A DNA stretch of 64,000 nucleotides from Pyxicephalus adspersus (Eukaryota; Chordata; Amphibia; Anura; Pyxicephalidae), in contig NC_092862.1 in assembly GCF_032062135.1 (NCBI RefSeq), positions 91,369,176 through 91,433,175 on the forward strand, given 5' to 3'. The notes beneath the pieces are model-generated. The model saw only the letters and a program-made list of their open reading frames with translations, had not been told where the DNA came from and made no database searches. Shown one piece after another: positions 33,800-46,872 of the stretch (position 1 is its first letter; each line of letters opens with the position of its first letter). The translations under genes and the position numbers were made by a program.

Positions 33800-36700
33800 A
33801 AAATGAAATCTGCTTGCTATGGAACACTGTATTTTGCTCAAAAATTTTGCAATACACCGTGGTAGGAGCCTGTTCTGTGGGAAAAGAAGAATAGTCTGCT
33901 CTGGGTACTCTAATCGGTGCCGTAATTCCCTTGATCGGTATTTCCTGAAGAATTTACATTCCGTGACACTGATCGCCACCCACTGGGAGGCCCATAAGGC
34001 AGTGATTAGGGGACAGTGCATATCTGAATATACCAAACTAAAAAAAGACAAACTTCTCCAGAGCACACAGCTCATACATACTGTACAGAATCTTGAGAAG
34101 TCATTGTATTCTGCTCCTACTGTACAGCTACTGCGTACAGTAGTAGACATTGCCACCCACTGAAAAAATTAGACCTAGATAAGGTTGAATGATCCCTTTT
34201 ATTCCTTAGGCAAAAATACTATGACAAAGGGAATAAATCAGATTCTCTACTTGCCAACAGGTCTGGGAACAAGTTAGGTTACTTGGCTTTCCCCCCAAAA
34301 ATTGACCTTATTAAAGACATATGGCAATAGTAGGGACATTAGATTGTGAGCTACTTTGAGGGACAGCTAATGACATGACTATGGACTTGACTTTGTAAAG
34401 CCCTGGGTAATATGGCACTATATAAATACTGTGTAATAGAAATATATATTTGTATATACCTGCCCCACTGCAGAAGTTACATTCCCTCATTCAGATTCCC
34501 CATCATTTGTGATCCGGAACGGTACCGGACAAGACTGCCCTCTCTCCCTGCTACTGTTTGCTTTGTGTATAGAACATCTCACAGTTACCATCCGATGACA
34601 TCCTGACATTACAGGAATATCTAATCAAATCAAGCACTTTACTATAGTGCATTACGCAGACAACATATGACTAAACCTAATTCTCCTATACCTTTACCCT
34701 ATCCACATAAAGTTTTGAATGAGTATGGCGCCCTCCACCAAAATAGATGCCCTCCCTATAAACTTACCGACCAGCCTTATCCAGCAACTTAAATTCTGGT
34801 ATCCATTTTAAAAATTAATAGGTATTCACTTGACTTCAACCTAGCATACCCTTTACAAAAGTAATTTAATCCTGCTTTTCAGAAAAATCTCAGCTTTACT
34901 CACAAGATGGAAGTCCCTCCCGATCTGATTTGGACACATACCCCTGATCAAGATGCCTGTCCTGTATAAAAAAACCTTTATCTTTTCGCTACCCATCCAA
35001 CACACAATGCATAAACATCAGCAGGCCTCGCTAATTTACATCGGGGGCTATAAAAAAATATTGGCTTCCCAAGAGTGTTTTGTGCACTCTTTGTAGTGAA
35101 GGAGGCTTGGTGGTCCCTGACTTCCTTAATTATTACTATGCCATACATCTTCGACTATCATCATCTTTGTTCACCCTCCAATCGTTTAAGTGTTGGACTG
35201 ACCTTGAAAAACTATGGATGGCTCCTATCCACCCCAACTCTATATTTATGTCAAGTGTAGGAAGCCACCCTGTTAGCCCTCAAACAGTTTACTAGGAGCA
35301 TTTAGTTACACTGTTAAAATAAATATACATTGATAGCCACAGCCTCCTTACTTACCTCTTTCATATATACTGCTGGGATACCGGAGATTACCATACGCCA
35401 TATGGCCCCCTCATGGCACATTAGCTCACTCTTTCAGACAGATAGTTAACCTCTGCACACGAAGACTTTTGTCATTATCGGCGATCCAACAGAAATTTAA
35501 AGCTCGCCAGGTATCTCTCTTTAATAGCTACATGCAGATTGGGCAACATGCCCAGACCTTAACTAAAGACTGCTCTCACCTCCTTTGACAGAATCTATGC
35601 AGGAGGACACTCTCAAAGGATTTAATATCTAGAATTTACCAGGTCTTACAAACAGAACCCGTCACCCCAATTGCCAAATATAACTATATGCAGAAGCGGG
35701 AGCAGATCCTGAGCAGGAGCTTCGACGTGATCTGTGGAGAATCATCTGGCAGCAAGCTCAGAAAAGCGCATTCTGCACAGTACACAAACACTTTTAATTC
35801 TGATGCATTAGTACCTTACTCCAGAGGTTCTGCAAGATATTTCCTACAACAAACAACCTTTGTTGGTGATACAACTCTAGGGTAGGTACTTTTCATCACA
35901 TCTTCTGGTCATGCTTATGTCCTCTACTGGCAAGTGGTTAACCACATTCTTGGGGAGGTGTTGGGGGTTCTCATTGTCCTGGAAATGCTGACCCACTTAC
36001 TTAGTTTATACATTCGAGAGCTTTCCAAAGCTAGCAACGCTTGGTTGCTAACATATTAACAGCAGCGAGATGCCTCATTGCCAAAAAATTGGAAATCACC
36101 ACTCCCCCCCTCCCCCCCAACGCATTTGGCCTTGCTCAGTCCTATCAAAGATGTTCAACTTATGGAAAAATAACAGCCTGGACGTGTGATATTCTGGATA
36201 AAATTAACATAACCTGGGACCCATGGGATAATTATATAGCCGTTCATACCCACACGTTTGATACCTGATTACTGGGCAACTATGCCTATTAAGAGCAAAA
36301 GGGGGACAATTTCCCAATTAGGCTCCAGACCCAATCTATCATTACTCTTCTATCTTTCTTGACTTAGTTTGTCCCTTCCTCCATGTTTCTGTCTTTGTTA
36401 ATTGTGAAGTATTACATATTTTCTTATACACACAGGCTTGCTTATGTACTTTCATGGCACACATTTGGAGACAATGGGGTTTAAACACACAGAAAATTGA
36501 TCCCAAACAAGTGTATCCAATAGGTAACTTGAGGTTTGTTTATGCACAAGTCAATACAGATACATATGTCTGAAGCAACCTGTGTATATTATACTATATC
36601 TAGATTCTCTTGAGAAAAACTCCCTTTTTTTGACAAAATTTGGATTACTGAATCAAGCTGTATGTTCATGAACAACATCAACAATGTCTGTACTATTATA

Positions 36701-36835
36701 TGTATTAATGCGTATTATTGTGATATTATATTAGGTTTTTCATTACTTGTGTTATTGTATTGTTCCTTCTTGATGTACATGTTAATTTCTTTTTTATTTG
36801 TTCAATAAAAATACATTCATAAAAAAAAATCATCC
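33800..36835 (+). mobile_element. Second decayed L1/Tx1-type LINE, 5'-truncated
   Basis: The plus strand encodes, in LINE ORF2 order, the linker after the endonuclease (THWEAHKAVIRGQCISEYTK at about 33975-34035) and then FLRQKYYDKGNKSDSLLANR at about 34200. After a SINE insertion comes GQDCPLSLLLFALCIEHL near 34525-34580 and the catalytic box decayed to HYADN near 34650. The C-terminal KEGGLVVPDFLNYYYAI lies near 35100. Most of the reverse-transcriptase core is deleted. The 3' end has 'caataaaaatacattcataa' and an A-tail at 36828-36836. Many stops and shifts make it inactive. Confidence 0.8.
34325..34450 (-). repeat. SINE-like repeat inserted in the LINE
   Basis: The reverse-oriented family member 'attagattgtgagct', 'gacatgactatggac', 'ctttgtaaagccctgg', 'tataaatactgtgtaata' interrupts the LINE reading order between SLLANR and the RT block. 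Confidence 0.6.
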
Positions 36836-36839
36836 AGAA

Positions 36840-38390
36840 AAAAATGTAAAAAAGGGAACGTATTCATATTTAAATACTGTTAACACAGAAGGGTATATTG
36901 ATGCATGGGGCTTTTTTTTTTTTTTTATAAAGCTGAATAAAGTGAGTAGAATGCAAAATCTATGACAATGATCTCTTGAGCTCCATCTTGTGGCCAATTT
37001 GGTTTTTAAATGCTGAACATTAAGCACTACTCAGTGTGTTAGAATAAAATTTAAAAAACAAAACATGCCCCATGTGTTTCCTTTTAAAGACCCTGCGAGT
37101 TTAAAAAAAAAAAAAAAAAAAAAAAGGGGAACGCATAGTTTGCCAAACTACTAAAACCTTCATGCTACAGGTACCTGCATGCAAAACCTCAACTGCATAA
37201 ATATGTAGAACCTAACTTTAATAAAGCTGCAAATTGGTCCATTGACTCATACTCCTAGCACTTCTGTAATGAGTACTGAGGTTGGGATTAGTGGAAGAGT
37301 CTATGTGGTTTAGTATCCGTTTAATCAGGGGGTCATTGGTGTAAATCGCTTAAAATAAAGTTAACTGCATATGTCATAGAAGTTTGGGTGGAAAGATCCT
37401 CCAAAAGCATGAGTCATCAGCAATAATATAAAAAGAGCAATTACTACTACCTAAGATACTGGATGCCTTATCCCAGATAAAATTAAGACAAAAATAATGG
37501 ACTAATGTTCCTCATTTGAAGGCATTTTTTCAGGCACGCTAAAAGGCACAGAGAAAAGGTTACTGAAGAATAGGTTCCTTTATATATTGTAACACAGTTT
37601 TTTTGAAAAACAAAAAGAACTTAAAAATTGGAGTCAGAAATACAGTATTGAATTTAATATATACTGCTATAAGACTCCACTAACAGTGCTGCAGTGGACC
37701 ACTTTCACACATTCCATAAATTCATGAACAGTATAGTCAGGGCTGCCATCAGAACTTTCCGCCTCATCCACCCAATGTCTAAATGGTGTAGCTAATGATG
37801 GTTTTAAAGTCGTGATCAGAGATGACTGACTTGGATCAAAATTTTAACAATCCAAGTTCTGATCAAACATTACACTACCGGTCACTGACAGGTATAGTAA
37901 GGTAATATGACACATGGAGTGTGGCCAAAAGTAAAACTCAAATTGAAAATATAAATTATAAGGAAAAGTTATTAAAAAAAATATATATATTTTTAAAGAA
38001 AAAAAGGATACTATGTGTATGTATTCACAAGAAACATTTTTCTATTTAGAATAGCTCTAAAGAAGTATCAGAGAATGAGGGGGACAGCTAACTTGTCTCT
38101 CCTCTCCCCTACATATGTTATCAGCAAACTCAGGCATGTATGGACGTGACCGTAATACTGTCATATAGAATTACATACTTACACTAAAATAGGTATGCTG
38201 ATTCTGAAAGTGCAGTTAGTTTTCTTCCATCACGTCATATTTTTTCTCTACCGCTTATATTAATGTGATTTCTGTAGCGTGGATTTGTATAGGCTATTTA
38301 TGTACACACAAGACAGCATGGTCAGAGGTTGTGCGCTGCTCTACATAGTCAATAAGGAAAATTTATTTTTCTACTTACACATGTATTTCA
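36840..38390. other. Intergenic AT-rich stretch
   Basis: Contains homopolymer runs (T at 36910-36925, A at 37103-37125) and an AT run near 37978-37992. No element is otherwise recognised. Confidence 0.5.
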
Positions 38391-38400
38391 TTTCTTGCAG

Positions 38401-39986
38401 ATGATGTCTGGCTCTGCTGTTTCTTGTGGTAATTGCCTAAACAACCCTGATTCATTTTGTTATATCTGTGGCAATTTCACCATTCCCAGAGGGTGAACAT
38501 CAGCAAATTTGTAGAGCAAGCCTATTTGGCATATTTCAAAGTTAAACTTGGTGATCAAGATAAGACCTTGGCCCCTCATAAAGTGTGCAATGTGTCGAGG
38601 ATTTACGGATGTGGACAAAGGGAACACGTGATAAGATGCCATTTGGCACACCCATGGTTTGGCAAGAGCCAGGAGATTGTTTCAGTTAGTTACTTTTGTA
38701 TACTGAAAACTTCAGGATATAACAAGAAAAATAAATGTAAGAGTATCCTAGTTTAACATCGGCTAGCCAGTGCTAGTTTTCCTTACACTACCCTCTTATG
38801 AAGATCGTGAATATGGCGTTGAACTAGGTGACAACAATAATGAAGAGTTTGAAACTGAAGAGGACTCTGTAAGGAATTTGCTCAGAATGAGTTGAGTGAT
38901 TTGGGACTATAGTAGAAGGCTTCAAAACTCCTAGCATCAGGACTGTGTGAGAAAAACTTACTTGAAAAAGGAACAAAGTTATCATACTTTCCAACCAGAG
39001 AAATTGCATTTCTGCAGTACTTTAGAACTAACAGTGGCCTTGTGTATTGCCATAACATACCTGGTTTAATGGAGGAATTGGGAATTCCAATCTATAACTC
39101 GACTAAATGGCGACTAATTATTGATAGCTCAAAGTATGTCCTTCACAATGGCAATATATTTAAGTCAGTCCTAATTGGCCATTCAGTTTCTCTTTGTGAA
39201 AAACATGCAGACAGAGTCACTGAGTTGTTGCAATATCACCAACACATTTGGGTCATCTGTGTTGACCTTAAAATGGTATGCTTCTTTCTTGGTCAGCAAC
39301 GCAGATACACCAAGTATCCCGGTTATCTGTGCATGTGGGAGCTTGTGAGAGGTATTGGGTGGAAAGGAATTGGTCTCCAAGATCTGCCCTAAAACCAGGT
39401 AATCCAAAAATGAGCCACTTGTTGATAGAAAGATTATTATATTCCTGCTTCTGCACATGAAACTGGGTCTGATGAAACAGTTCGTTAAACCTTTACCAAC
39501 TGAAGGAGACGGTTTCAAGTACCTCATTTTGGCTTTTCCTAGCCTGTCATTTGAAAAAATAAAGGCCGGTGTAGTTGATGGTCCACAGATTCGGCAGCTC
39601 ATCAAATATGAACATTTTATCAGGAGAATGTCAGAAGTCGAAAAGAATGCTTGGTTATCATTGAAAGCCATTGTCAAGGACTTTCTTGGAAACACACAAG
39701 CAAATGACACAGGAACTGTCCAGAAACTTTTGGAGAGCTACAAAATGCTTGGTTGCAATAGGGGCATCAAGGTGCATTTTCTACATAGCCATCTTTCTAA
39801 CTTCCCAGAAAACCTTGGCAAGGTGAACGATTCCACCAAGATTTGAAGGTCATGGAAGGATGGTATCAGGGTTGATGGGATGTACATATGATGGCCGACT
39901 ATTGTTGGAGCATACGGTGGGATTGCCCTAACACTGAACACTCCAGGAAAAGCTATAAGTATAAACTTTACCGCTTACCTAATTAA
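38401..39986 (+). pseudogene. Decayed copy of an uncharacterised multicopy metazoan protein family, probably mobile-element-borne
   Basis: The frame opens at ATG 38401, right after an intact acceptor-like 'catttcttgcag'. It runs across at least four frameshifts and several stops. Recognisable blocks in order are: a Cys-containing N-terminal segment (CYICGNFTIP, FVEQAYLAYFKVKLGDQDK, LAPHKVCN, with H/C pairs suggesting metal binding), GLVYCHNIPGLMEELGI, WRLIIDSSKYVLHNGN, VICVDLKMVCFFLGQQ, YTKYPGYLCMWE, KLGLMKQFVKPLPTEGDGF, DGPQIRQLIK, LGCNRGIKVHFLHSHL, FPENLG, GERFHQDLKVMEGWYQG, a stop in place of Arg (CGA to TGA), and MADYCWS. From memory, intact homologues of this layout are annotated only as uncharacterised proteins and occur in many copies in invertebrate and some vertebrate genomes. 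Function unknown. The loss of the middle acidic region and the clustered breaks mark this copy as dead. Confidence 0.7.
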
Positions 39987-40984
39987 TTTTCAAATGTTTT
40001 ACTGTTTAATGTGTTGAATATATATGATGCTATGCTGTTAAAATTTACCAAGTCTCTTTTTCCCCCCTTCATATGAAGGTATAGTAGGGCTCAGTCAATA
40101 CAATTGTCAAATCCAGTCTTTTGTCTCCAGTCTGTGATTTCTTGGCTGCTATAACAAGACTCAGGTTTTTTGTTTTCTGGACAGTGCAGTAACCCATTGC
40201 AATCAAAAATATCTGGAGTCAGTCAACCATGAACAAAGCCTTATTAGTTGCTATTGGTTACGGTCTCATTTTCTTAACTTCTAGGGAGGAAAATATGATG
40301 GGTTAAAAAAAATCTGACAGAACACCATCAATATAGGAGCAGCAGTGAGGGCAATACAGCTGACATGCAATAGGGGAAGATCTGGTTCATGCATATTTCT
40401 ACTACCAGATGCAAATCCAACACAACAAAACACTCAGCCAACTCCATCTATTCCCACCTTAAGTGTTCCGGATGCTCATTCTAGGAGTTCTGCCAGAAGC
40501 CACTAGTGGTAACTTTCCTAGCTGCAGTGTTCTACCCAAAAATGTTTCTTCAACTGGGTGGGTGGGAAGCTGTAGTCAGGTATTCAAAAATTGGGGCAAC
40601 ACAACAATCATAGTGCTCCCAGTTCTTTGTCATAGGTGTATGGTAAACCCAGTAATTGTTTCAGCTTTCTAGTGCCCTTATATACTTGCTTCTACTTTTA
40701 AATGCCCTCCCCCTTAGTACATCCCTTTTTTTTAAAATCATTTTTGTATTACGCCCCAAATGTCTGGTGCCCGTGGATTGCGACCACACTTTTTAGGGTC
40801 CCATGTTTTTTAAAATGTAATCACTTCAAAGGGTGTATAGATATATATCTCAGATAACACTTTCATGTTAAGGTGTATGCTATAGTTTGTATATCAGCAT
40901 CATATCATTCAACTTGTAAAGTGTTATGTCAGTAGTGCACAAATCCCCAGACTGCATCTCACAAGCAAAAGGTTAGAATTGAAG
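39987..40984. other. Intergenic stretch with a possible MITE fragment
   Basis: At about 40527-40830 'cagtgttctacccaaaaatg' and 'aactgggtgggtgggaagct' resemble the start of a dispersed frog repeat. The other end is not defined. The rest shows no recognised feature. Confidence 0.3.
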
Positions 40985-40992
40985 CCTTAGGG

Positions 40993-41360
40993 CAGGGCTA
41001 GGCAAACTCTGGCCTTTAGGTCAGATACGGCCTAGCCGGTAGTTCGTTCTGGCCTCCGGAGCTGCGGGTTGCCAGCAGATCGGCCAGGGGGTGTTAGGAA
41101 CTACCGGAGCCGCCTCCTTGCTGTGGCTCCCCTATTTATCGCAGCCGGCATGGATACTTCCGCCGCTGCGGTAAATAGGGAACGCTCCCCTGAAGGGAAA
41201 TCCCTCTCCTCCGCAATGCATACAGAGGAGAGGGATTTCACTTCAGGGGGTGTTCCTTGGTGGTGGGTGGAGCCATTAGGGTGGGACTCAGAATCCAGCC
41301 CAGTGTGCTCCCGCCCACCCCTAAAATGGCCTAGCAGCCATAAAAGTTTGCCGACTTCTG
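40993..41360. mobile_element. hAT-like MITE (CAGGGCTAGGCAAACT), 368 bp, perfect 8-bp target duplication
   Basis: The octamer ccttaggg occurs at both 40985-40992 and 41361-41368. The termini 'cagggctaggcaaact' and, reversed, 'cagaagtcggcaaact' are inverted repeats of the Charlie-type hAT pattern. The interior is GC-rich, with an internal palindrome (ggaaatccctctcctc / gaggagagggatttc around 41200-41240). The 110-codon frame across it is incidental. Confidence 0.85.
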
Positions 41361-41368
41361 CCTTAGGG

Positions 41369-42610
41369 GATCATACCACAAAATTATTGAGTAGGAAATA
41401 GTGGGGGCCAGATGCTCTATCGTCCTATTTTGTATTTTATATTTGATAATGCAGTAACATATTACTCTTCACTGTGATATAAATAGGGGTTGTAGATGAC
41501 AAACCTGCAAAACAAGTGCAAAACAATGACACAGAAATAGAAGACCCTGTCCAATTGAACTTGCAATCATAAAGTGGTAAGTATACATTAGGAGGCGGTA
41601 TGTTCCAGGGAATGCAGGCAGCTCTAGAAAAGTCTTTCATTCATGCATGGGAATAAGTTATGAGTGAAAAGTCATTAATGAAGAGTGTGGGTAGGGGTGC
41701 ATTTGTATATCAGGTCAGAAATGTAGGTGGCACAGGAGCTGTAGTGTGAAAAAGCAAAGCAGTGTATCTTGAATTTACATTTTTCCACAATGCTTCTTGA
41801 GTACAATTGAAGCAAGAGAAGCAGAAAAGAAGAGGGAATAATAGTGGTCTAATTGCAGTATTTATGATAGATTGAATAGGTGAGTGTGGTTAGGGGACTA
41901 GCAGAGAAGAGTATGTTGCAGTAGTCCAGGAGAGAAATATTAGCATGTATCAAGGGTTTGGTGGTTGCTGGGGTCATGAAGGGGCATATTTTGTATAAGC
42001 TGAGCAAAAAGAAGACGCAGGACCCAGAGCTCTGGATTTGGGGGAGTGAAGAGTACGAAATCAAAAGTCACACCAAAAGCAGCATGCCTGTGGGTTGGGC
42101 CAAATAACAGTTGTTACTTTCCCTCTGGGAAGGTCATTGATCACCTATGTAAAGAGCAGTTTCAGTTGAGCGAGCAGATCTGAAGCGGGTCAAGAAGTAG
42201 CTGGAGTTCAAATCTTCTGTAGACAAAGTGCATAAATAGTTTGGCATATGGCAGAAGGTAAGGGTCTAGGGAGAGTTTCAAGGTGGAGAGTAATTTTATG
42301 TTTGAAGGTGAGGGGGGGAAAAAAAAAGTAGGGGTAAAACTGGGTTTGGGAGAATTTACATGTAAGTTTAGATTTTCTTCACTTTTGGTCTACTGCATAA
42401 CCATTTTTTTTTGGATATCTAGTATGATTGCTGGACCAAGGCCAGGTGTAGGCAGGATGGGGGGAGCAGAAGGTGGCAGGGGCAATTTTACCCAGAGGTT
42501 ATATTGAATGGCAGCCCTGTCCAGATTTGCCATTTTAGAAGGACTGAAAATTAATACAATGTGTGGAATCCTACAGCTTGTGCAAGATGAAACAGACAAT
42601 TACAAGTATA
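41369..42610. repeat. Interspersed repeat fragments, 41450-42110, and flank
   Basis: Phrases such as 'caagtgcaaaacaatgacac', 'tgtccaattgaacttgcaat', 'gaggtggtgttccagg'-like, and 'ttgcagtagtccaggagaga' are those of a widespread vertebrate dispersed repeat that I know by pattern but cannot class. 42270-42610 is G-rich and shows no element. Confidence 0.4.
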
Positions 42611-43511
42611 AAATGTAATGATTTTTTTATTTGTTTCTATGTTACAAGAAAGTATCAGTCCCTTATTTGTACAAAAATACCTGAAAGGTTACATTTAGGT
42701 TCACAAGCAAGCAGTTTACAGTATTAAGCTGTATACTTATTACATGATTTACCCTAACACCTTAGCATTCCCTGATAACTTATTCCATATTTTAGTCAAT
42801 GAAACCTTGCATTAGAACATTCTTACCAAGACGGTCGTTACATTACCAAACAATTGCAGGAGCAGGCAAAATTCAAAAAGCTCAATCCTGACAATTATTG
42901 GGTTCTATTTTCATGTGACGGAGGACAAAACTATATCACAGTTAAACAGTTGTCTACCATTTTTACCTAAAATGCCCAAAAGTAAAAGGCTCAGTCCATC
43001 ACAAAGCGTGCAATGGGTAGGAAATTACATTATAACCTTTACAAGTTAATTTAAAAGATAAATTGTCACACAGAGAAAGCATTCATTTGGTAGTCTAGGA
43101 TACCCAGAGTGGTTTTCTAGTAAGTGACAATCTATTACACTCTAGCGATTTAAATTAAATAAATCAGACCACAAAATGTATTTTTTCCAATGTATGTAGA
43201 TGACATGTCCACTTTAAAACAAGTCAAGCAAATATTACCTCCTGAAAAAAAAAAGGCGTATGAGTTCTTCAAACCCCTGGGTCTTTAGTGCATTAAGATA
43301 AATCAAAAAGTAGAATTGAGTGGGTACACTTCAAAAATGTCAAGCAAATTATACTTATAAGGAATACTACACAACATTAAGAAACACAGAACAAATTGAT
43401 TTGAATCAATCCTGAGCATTCCTTTATATACACATTCATTTGATACAAAAATAGACAATGGTCCTTCAGCCCCTTGCATTCTCTTCCTGGCTGGTGTGGG
43501 GTTGCAGCAAA

Positions 43512-43513
<2 letters not shown>

Positions 43514-43557
<44 letters not shown>
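43514..43557. repeat. Poly(A) run of 44
   Basis: The longest homopolymer in the window. Shorter runs of 20 or more are at 37103-37125 (A), 50969-50992 (T) and 51679-51701 (A). On the minus strand these read as poly(T) or poly(A) and may be retroposon scars. Confidence 0.95.
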
Positions 43558-43558
<1 letters not shown>

Positions 43559-45095
43559 ACACAAATGAATATAAAAAAAAAACTAAAAAACATTTAATAG
43601 TTTTAAAAAAATATTGCACAATACCTTCCGAGGAAGAATTTTTAAACAAGTTTAAAAAATGCATAAAACAATCAAAGTAAATTACCTCGATTTACTGCAC
43701 TAAAGTAACATGTTATGTACAGTGAAGCCAGTCTAATCATATTTAGAACAATGGGCAAGTTACATTGCACAATCTACCTGCTGTAAAAAGCCTCCAGAGG
43801 CCTCAAAAACAGATCAACACATAAATTGGATACTTTCAACTTAATACTTGGAACAGTGGATAGGTACCAGCATACAACATGCAGCAATCAGCTACAAGAA
43901 TTGCTGTAGCAATTTGAAGACAAGCACAGTGATCTTTATAAAAAAAAAAAAAATAAATTTACATTTTGGTGTATATTTGACATTATGGTGGGGCACAGCT
44001 TTGCAAGCTGAACGTGGAAGCCTTCATTTTACTATGATATATATCAGTTTTATAAATGTAAATCACTTAAAAGACATACAATTTACTTTGCTACACGATC
44101 AGTAAAAAAAAAAAAACAAAAAAAACAAAAAACAAAAACACATTCCAAAAATATGAACTATATAGGTTTCACCTACTAAAATAGTCTACATTCAAGGTTA
44201 ATTATGGTCATTTGTAGCCTATGCATAAACTTCCAATATTTGAAACTCTGGGCCTAATATTTTACAATATAACTATAAGCAAAACCAGAGCTGTTTATCC
44301 ATAGTGACCAGTAAGTTTTAATCTATTTGCTAACTTGATAAAACACCCATTAAGTCTGTTAGAGTTTTTCATCTTTCATGTGTTGAATATATCAAGAAAC
44401 AAAAAGAAAAATCAGAAGACAGTAAGAGTCTAAAAAGAGAAATTTTAGAAAAATAAGGAAAAGGACAAAGACAATGAAGAGGCAAAATTACCGGACTGCA
44501 ATGTGTTTGTTAAATACAGAAAATGGCCTGCTTGTAAGCAGTCTTGATCAGCTTCACCAACCCCAATTCCAACTTCTGGCAGAACACTACAAATTACCCA
44601 CTAGTCCATGAAATATAACAAAGCTATACATATTGTGTTGCTATACCTGGCCATATGCTATCCACACTTTTCAAAAGCAATTTGGAAATGCTTTTTGGGG
44701 AAAATTTTATAACCATAATAAACAGGGTTTATTAAATGTATACATGCCTAAAACCATTAGGTTTCTAAAACCAATTTGTTCCCCATTTTGGATAGCATGG
44801 TTTGAACTTGTCAGGTTTTTACTGCTGTGTCCCCACTGGGGAAATGCACCTATTGTCAAAAGACAGAAATTAAGGGAAATATAAAATAAAAATATTGATT
44901 TTGCCACTGGAAAAGGAATAGAAGTGGAAATGCCAATCAATCTGGAAGACTTACTCGAAAGACATCTCCCACATCCCCTTGTACTCTAGACAGAACTTGA
45001 ATCCAAGTCTCCAGAACAGAGCAGCGAAAGATTGTATATTATATATCTTTACACTTTATAAAGCCTACAGTTTTAAAGCTTACAGGATTTTAATA

Positions 45096-45884
45096 CAGTT
45101 CGGTCCATAAATATTTGGACAGAACTTTTTTTCTAATTTTGGTTCTGTGCATTACCACAATTCATTTTGAATGAAACAACTCAGATGCAGTTGAACTGCA
45201 GACTTCCAGCTTTAATTCAGTGGGTTGAACAAAATGATTGCATAAAAATGTGAGGAACTAAAGACTTTTTTTATTTTTTTTTTTAACACAATCACTTCAT
45301 TTCAGGGGCTCAAAACTACTTGGACAAATTTAAAAGCTGGAAATTAATTGTTAATTTCTAATACTTGGTTGAAAACCCTTTGCTGGCAATGACAGCCTGT
45401 ATTCTTGAACTCATGGACATCACCAGATGCTGGGAGAGTGTTGTTCACTTGGTTGGCTGTTGTGAAGGGGTTTCTCTTCACCATGGAAATAATTCTGCAA
45501 TCATCCACCACTGTTGTCTTCCGTGGATGTCTGGGTCTTTTGGCGTTGCTGAGTTCACCAGTGCTTTTTGTTTCTCATGATGTACCAATCTGTAGATTTT
45601 GCCACTCCTAATATTGCAGCAATTTCTCAGATGGTTTTTTTCTGTTTTTGCAGCTTATGGATGGCTTGTTTCACCTGCATGGAGAGCTCCTTTTACTGCA
45701 TGTTGTCTGTTGACAGAAGGCTTTAGTTCCACACATTTTTATGCAATCTTTTTGTTCAACCCACTGAATTAAAGCTGAAAGTCTACAGTTCCACTGCATC
45801 TGAGTAGATTCATTTAAAATTGTGGTAATGTACAGAACCAAAATTAGGAAAAAGGTTCTGTCCAAATATTTATGGACCTAACTG
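45096..45884 (-). mobile_element. Tc1-like transposon, internally deleted (789 bp)
   Basis: The termini 'cagttcggtccataaatatt' and 'aatatttatggacctaactg' are long inverted repeats flanked by TA (45094-45095 and 45885-45886). The subterminal sequence (ctaattttggttctgtgcat; aatcatttcatttcagggg-like) is mirrored for about 200 bp at the two ends. Full-length members of this family are about 1.5-1.6 kb, so roughly half is missing. Related Tc1 elements are spread across fish, lampreys and frogs. Confidence 0.9.
45357..45701 (-). pseudogene. Remnant of Tc1-like transposase, N-terminus fused to C-terminus by deletion
   Basis: Minus-strand reading from ATG 45699-45701 gives a start followed at once by a stop (CAG TAA), then KELSMQVKQAI and ILGVAKSTDW, the helix-turn-helix DNA-binding part. 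Near 45430 the sequence jumps to the C-terminal end (GDVHEFKNTGCHCQQRVFNQ). The whole DDE catalytic core is absent, so it cannot be active. Confidence 0.85.
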
Positions 45885-46872
45885 TATACTTTAGGTTAAA
45901 AAATTATATGTGTTTAAATATGAGAATAAGGCACATACTGTTATATGCATGTTGGAAAACATTGGTTCATGAAAACAGCATTCCATCAAAACCTTCCAAA
46001 ATACTTGCACAACCAAACACTGGTGAGATTTTTATAGCATCAGTAGGATGATAAACAAAACAAAAACTTTAATATTCCTAAAATAGGAACTAACAGTCCA
46101 GGAAAAAAAAGATTTAGATGGCTGTTGCAAGTCAATACACTTATTAGGTGCAACGATTTATTTAATATGGTTTATCATCACTTATTTTATGGTTTTTGCC
46201 TTTTTCTTGTGATCCAAAAAAAAAAATATAAAAGGTATTTAAAAATATATCAGATTCATTTTTAGGCTTTTTATATAACTGCCTGACAAACTTATGTTTC
46301 TGCTGCAGGGTATTACCTGACTAAAACTCCAGTATTTTCTCAGTTGAAGAATAGCCACAGGAATGCTATATTATCCTCTAACATGGTGGCATTTAGCCCT
46401 GTGATTAGTTGTTAAAAAAATAATGTCTTCCACCAGAGCCCTGTTTAGTTAGGGAGAGCACTAGCAGTTCAGGAGGTGGTGAGTAGTGTTGATGTTCGAA
46501 TTCGGGTTGTCCCTATATTCGACCCGAATATGGCTGTTCGAATTCGGGTATACCCGAACCGAATTTTGCTGCATTCGACAGCAAAAATTCGGGAGAAAAA
46601 AAAAATAATTTTTTTTTTCTTAAATTATTTATTTCGTTCGTATCTGTTTATTTTAAACTTTTTTTTTTATTTTTTACAGGTTATCCTACAATGACATTAT
46701 GAATCATAATGTCATTGTGGGATTCCTGGACAGTGGGAACTGTGCGGTCACAGTTAATTGAAAGCAGGTGCCTTCAATTAGCTGTAACCGCAGGCAATAG
46801 GAGGGGTATGAATGGACATAGTATTTCCATTCAACCTCTACTGCCCTCGTATTGCCTCCAGGATCAGGGGAG

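Noticed and set aside
43303..43664. Frames of about 95 codons with poly-Phe
   Set aside because: Produced by the 44-base A-run on the opposite strand.
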